A stretch of 64,000 nucleotides of DNA. Origin: Alentia gelatinosa. Lineage: Eukaryota; Annelida; Polychaeta; Phyllodocida; Polynoidae. Each line of letters begins with the position of its first letter. The stretch's first letter is position 1. The notes beneath the pieces are model-generated. The model was not told where the DNA came from and did no database searches. It saw only the letters and a program-made list of their open reading frames with translations. Both the position numbers and the translations under genes were made by a program. The stretch is taken from the NCBI GenBank assembly GCA_950022655.1, contig OX465581.1:106003125-106067124 (forward strand). The letters run 5' to 3'. This document shows, piece after piece, positions 62,001-64,000 of this stretch.

Positions 62001-62638
62001 TACAAATCATTCTTTATTGGCCATGGTTATTTATGCACTTCCTAGTTGTTTACATTGAGCATATGTTACCAATAAAAGGGCTAGACCGTCGGCCAAGGCT
62101 ATCTTTCTTTCTTTGGTCTCCAAAGAAAATAATAACAATAATCCTGTGGAGATATGAAACACCCATTAGACAGAAGTCTGACATAAAGATCCTATGCAAT
62201 ATACATGTAAAATAACCACACAATGATTTCGGCAGTAGCAATAGAATATGAATTGAAATATATTATAGAGTCCTAGACTTTACAGGCATCGGATTGTATC
62301 GGATTCTGTTACATCCCAAGGGTGATTCTTAAGCTCATAGTAATACTCTGAGTGGGGCGGGGGGGTCAATAGGAAAACCCCAAAGATAGATGCATTATTC
62401 TGACCATTTTAGATCTCAGCTGAGGCCATTAAGTCATTTAGAATAGCTCTATATGCAGGAACGTCTGGCGGATTGGCCCCTAGTCCCCTACCCAGGCCAC
62501 TAGCCTTGGATCTTGAATTCTTTTTAAAGAAATTTCCCAGTCCCACGCCTGACCTTAGGTATCCCCAGAATAAATGAGTTATTGCCTACTTAAACATAGT
62601 TATATATACTTGTCACTATGATTTTCAACGTGTATGCA
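59076..62638. other. Intergenic DNA, no gene recognised
   Basis: Triplet-rich to about 59470, then AT-rich. A GC-richer patch at 61255-61490 may be a very decayed tRNA-like SINE on the minus strand, but I could not align it to the SINE family above. Confidence 0.4.
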
Positions 62639-62795
62639 TTTCATAGATTCGATCACCACCCTTGTGGTGTAAAAGAACATTGAGAAAGTCTGGTGAGAAC
62701 CTGCGATGATTAACTGGACGTTAAATCCAACCAACCAACCAACCAACCAACCAACCAACCAACCAACCAACCAACCAACCAACCAACCAACCAAA
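62639..62795 (+). mobile_element. SINE 3'-end fragment with an expanded CCAA tail
   Basis: The 3' domain (CATAGATTCGATCACC to TAACTGGACGTTAAATCC, about 62641-62727) is nearly identical to the end of the 20.5-kb SINE. It is followed by about 17 CCAA units. The 5' half is missing, as expected for truncated reverse transcription. Tail expansion may follow insertion. Confidence 0.9.
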
Positions 62796-64000
62796 TCAAC
62801 ATATATGATATCATTTACGTTCAGGGCTGAAGAAGTGATTCCCGAGTTGCGCCCACGACATGGCACGGAGATGACCGAACAAAATGATTAAGATGCTTCA
62901 AAAATCTTTGCAAAGATTGTCAAATACTACCTGTGTTGGACAACAACCCGATCTGTTTAAGTCTGTAAACAATTATAACAGACATATTAGTCCATTATGG
63001 TCCACGTTATGGTCATGACGTTGGTTGTAACATAAAACATGTAAGGGTCCTTCTTGTTTTATATTACCCACCCCTTCATTGTAATGCTATCCTAAAGCAC
63101 CAATTGCTCACTATCGGTGTACATGTCCCTGCTTGTATGTTCATTGTGATTGTTTGCCATTGGTAGCAATGGATAGAAAGAAGCGGTACCGTTATGAATC
63201 ATTTGATAGATGATGGTGACAATGCTATCTGTTTTTCGTAAGGAAACCCAAACTACAATCGTAGATCCAGTATTTGTTGTCATTGTCTTTCAATGTGAAG
63301 TCAAGATGAGGCGAAAGTTATATTTTCCACCTGTTTCCAGTGAGGTATTTGCATCAAATAAGGTTACTTTAACAGGGATGCAAGTTTTCTGACAAATGAC
63401 GGAATTCTGACATTTTATATACACCGGCAACATTAAAATATATATATCGATTCATAGCCATTTTGTTACGAATAAATGATTCTTTTTATGGTTTTTTTAA
63501 ATTTCCAACATTATCCTGTGTACCACCTTTTATTCCTGCTTAGCGTTATTCCCACAAGTATACATTCTTGAATTATGATACTTGGTGGATCACCTTGACA
63601 AATGTTGTTATAGAATAGGTCACTAAGGCATATTGATGGCATGTGTACCCATAGTAATGATTACCACTTAGTGCAACACTCCATGACGATGCAGGATGAC
63701 GTGCACCTCTCCATGTTCACTAAGTATTATGATCGAATCATGATAACCCGGCGAACAGACATCCCTTGACAAACCCATGCGGCACGTGTTCTTTTCCATG
63801 TTCCTCCGTGTGTCAGAACTAAGATACCAAAGAGGATAGATGTGCGTTATCGATTGTTATAGTTAACCGCCATACGCCTGGAACATGATACCCCATACAT
63901 TGGTAAACATAGACACCTCGTTATCTCTGGCTACAGCATGTTGATATGTACGTCGTGCCATCCTTTCTTAAGCCGTCCATCACGCCAACACAATCACCAA
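62796..64000. other. AT-rich intergenic DNA
   Basis: No gene was recognised up to the window end. Confidence 0.5.

Overview
This is a gene-poor stretch of an animal genome. The only protein-coding gene I can identify with confidence is a single-exon homologue of the interferon regulatory factor 2-binding protein family (IRF2BP1/IRF2BP2/IRF2BPL) at 51349-53286 on the + strand. The intergenic DNA is AT-leaning and full of microsatellites, tRNA-derived SINEs and small non-autonomous DNA transposons. No bacterial operons, ribosome binding sites or CRISPR arrays are visible. A SINE tail ending in GGACGTTAAAT plus CCAA repeats, together with the divergent intronless IRF2BP, suggests a marine lophotrochozoan invertebrate, most likely a mollusc. 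That assignment is an inference.

Layout: 1-51 kb is a gene desert made of AT-rich DNA punctuated every few kb by short GC- and CpG-rich islands (about 1.3, 3.3-4.3, 6.0, 12.2, 17.4-18.0, 21.7, 22.3-22.9, 28.1, 28.9-29.4, 30.1, 32.4, 33.0-34.4, 40.0, 43.6-44.3, 45.4, 46.0 and 47.5 kb). None carries a recognisable coding domain. They look like candidate regulatory elements or unannotated promoters. Between them lie large TACA/CTAC arrays (2.1-2.6 kb), four long TA arrays, poly(G) tracts, a 30-bp-class minisatellite split by SINE pieces (10.7-11.6 kb) and a 42-bp tandem repeat (26.0 kb). There are two further full or partial SINEs (14.9, 20.5 kb) and several members of a composite fold-back/MITE family (11.75, 30.4, 31.1, 35.9-36.9, 57.5 kb). 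One of these is split by a 654-bp hAT-like element.

At 50.3-53.3 kb a GC-rich island covers the presumed promoter, a 5' leader with several upstream ORFs, and the IRF2BP coding region. From 53.3 to about 55.3 kb the sequence is a plausible 3' UTR and downstream regulatory region, with an early AATAAA and a pair of CACGTG boxes. The last 9 kb is intergenic, with one more fold-back copy, a 110-bp tandem duplication in ACC/ATC-rich DNA, a small GC islet at 58.6 kb and a SINE 3' fragment at 62.6 kb.

The likely functional picture is one transcriptional co-regulator gene with a large flanking non-coding territory that is being modified by short mobile elements.
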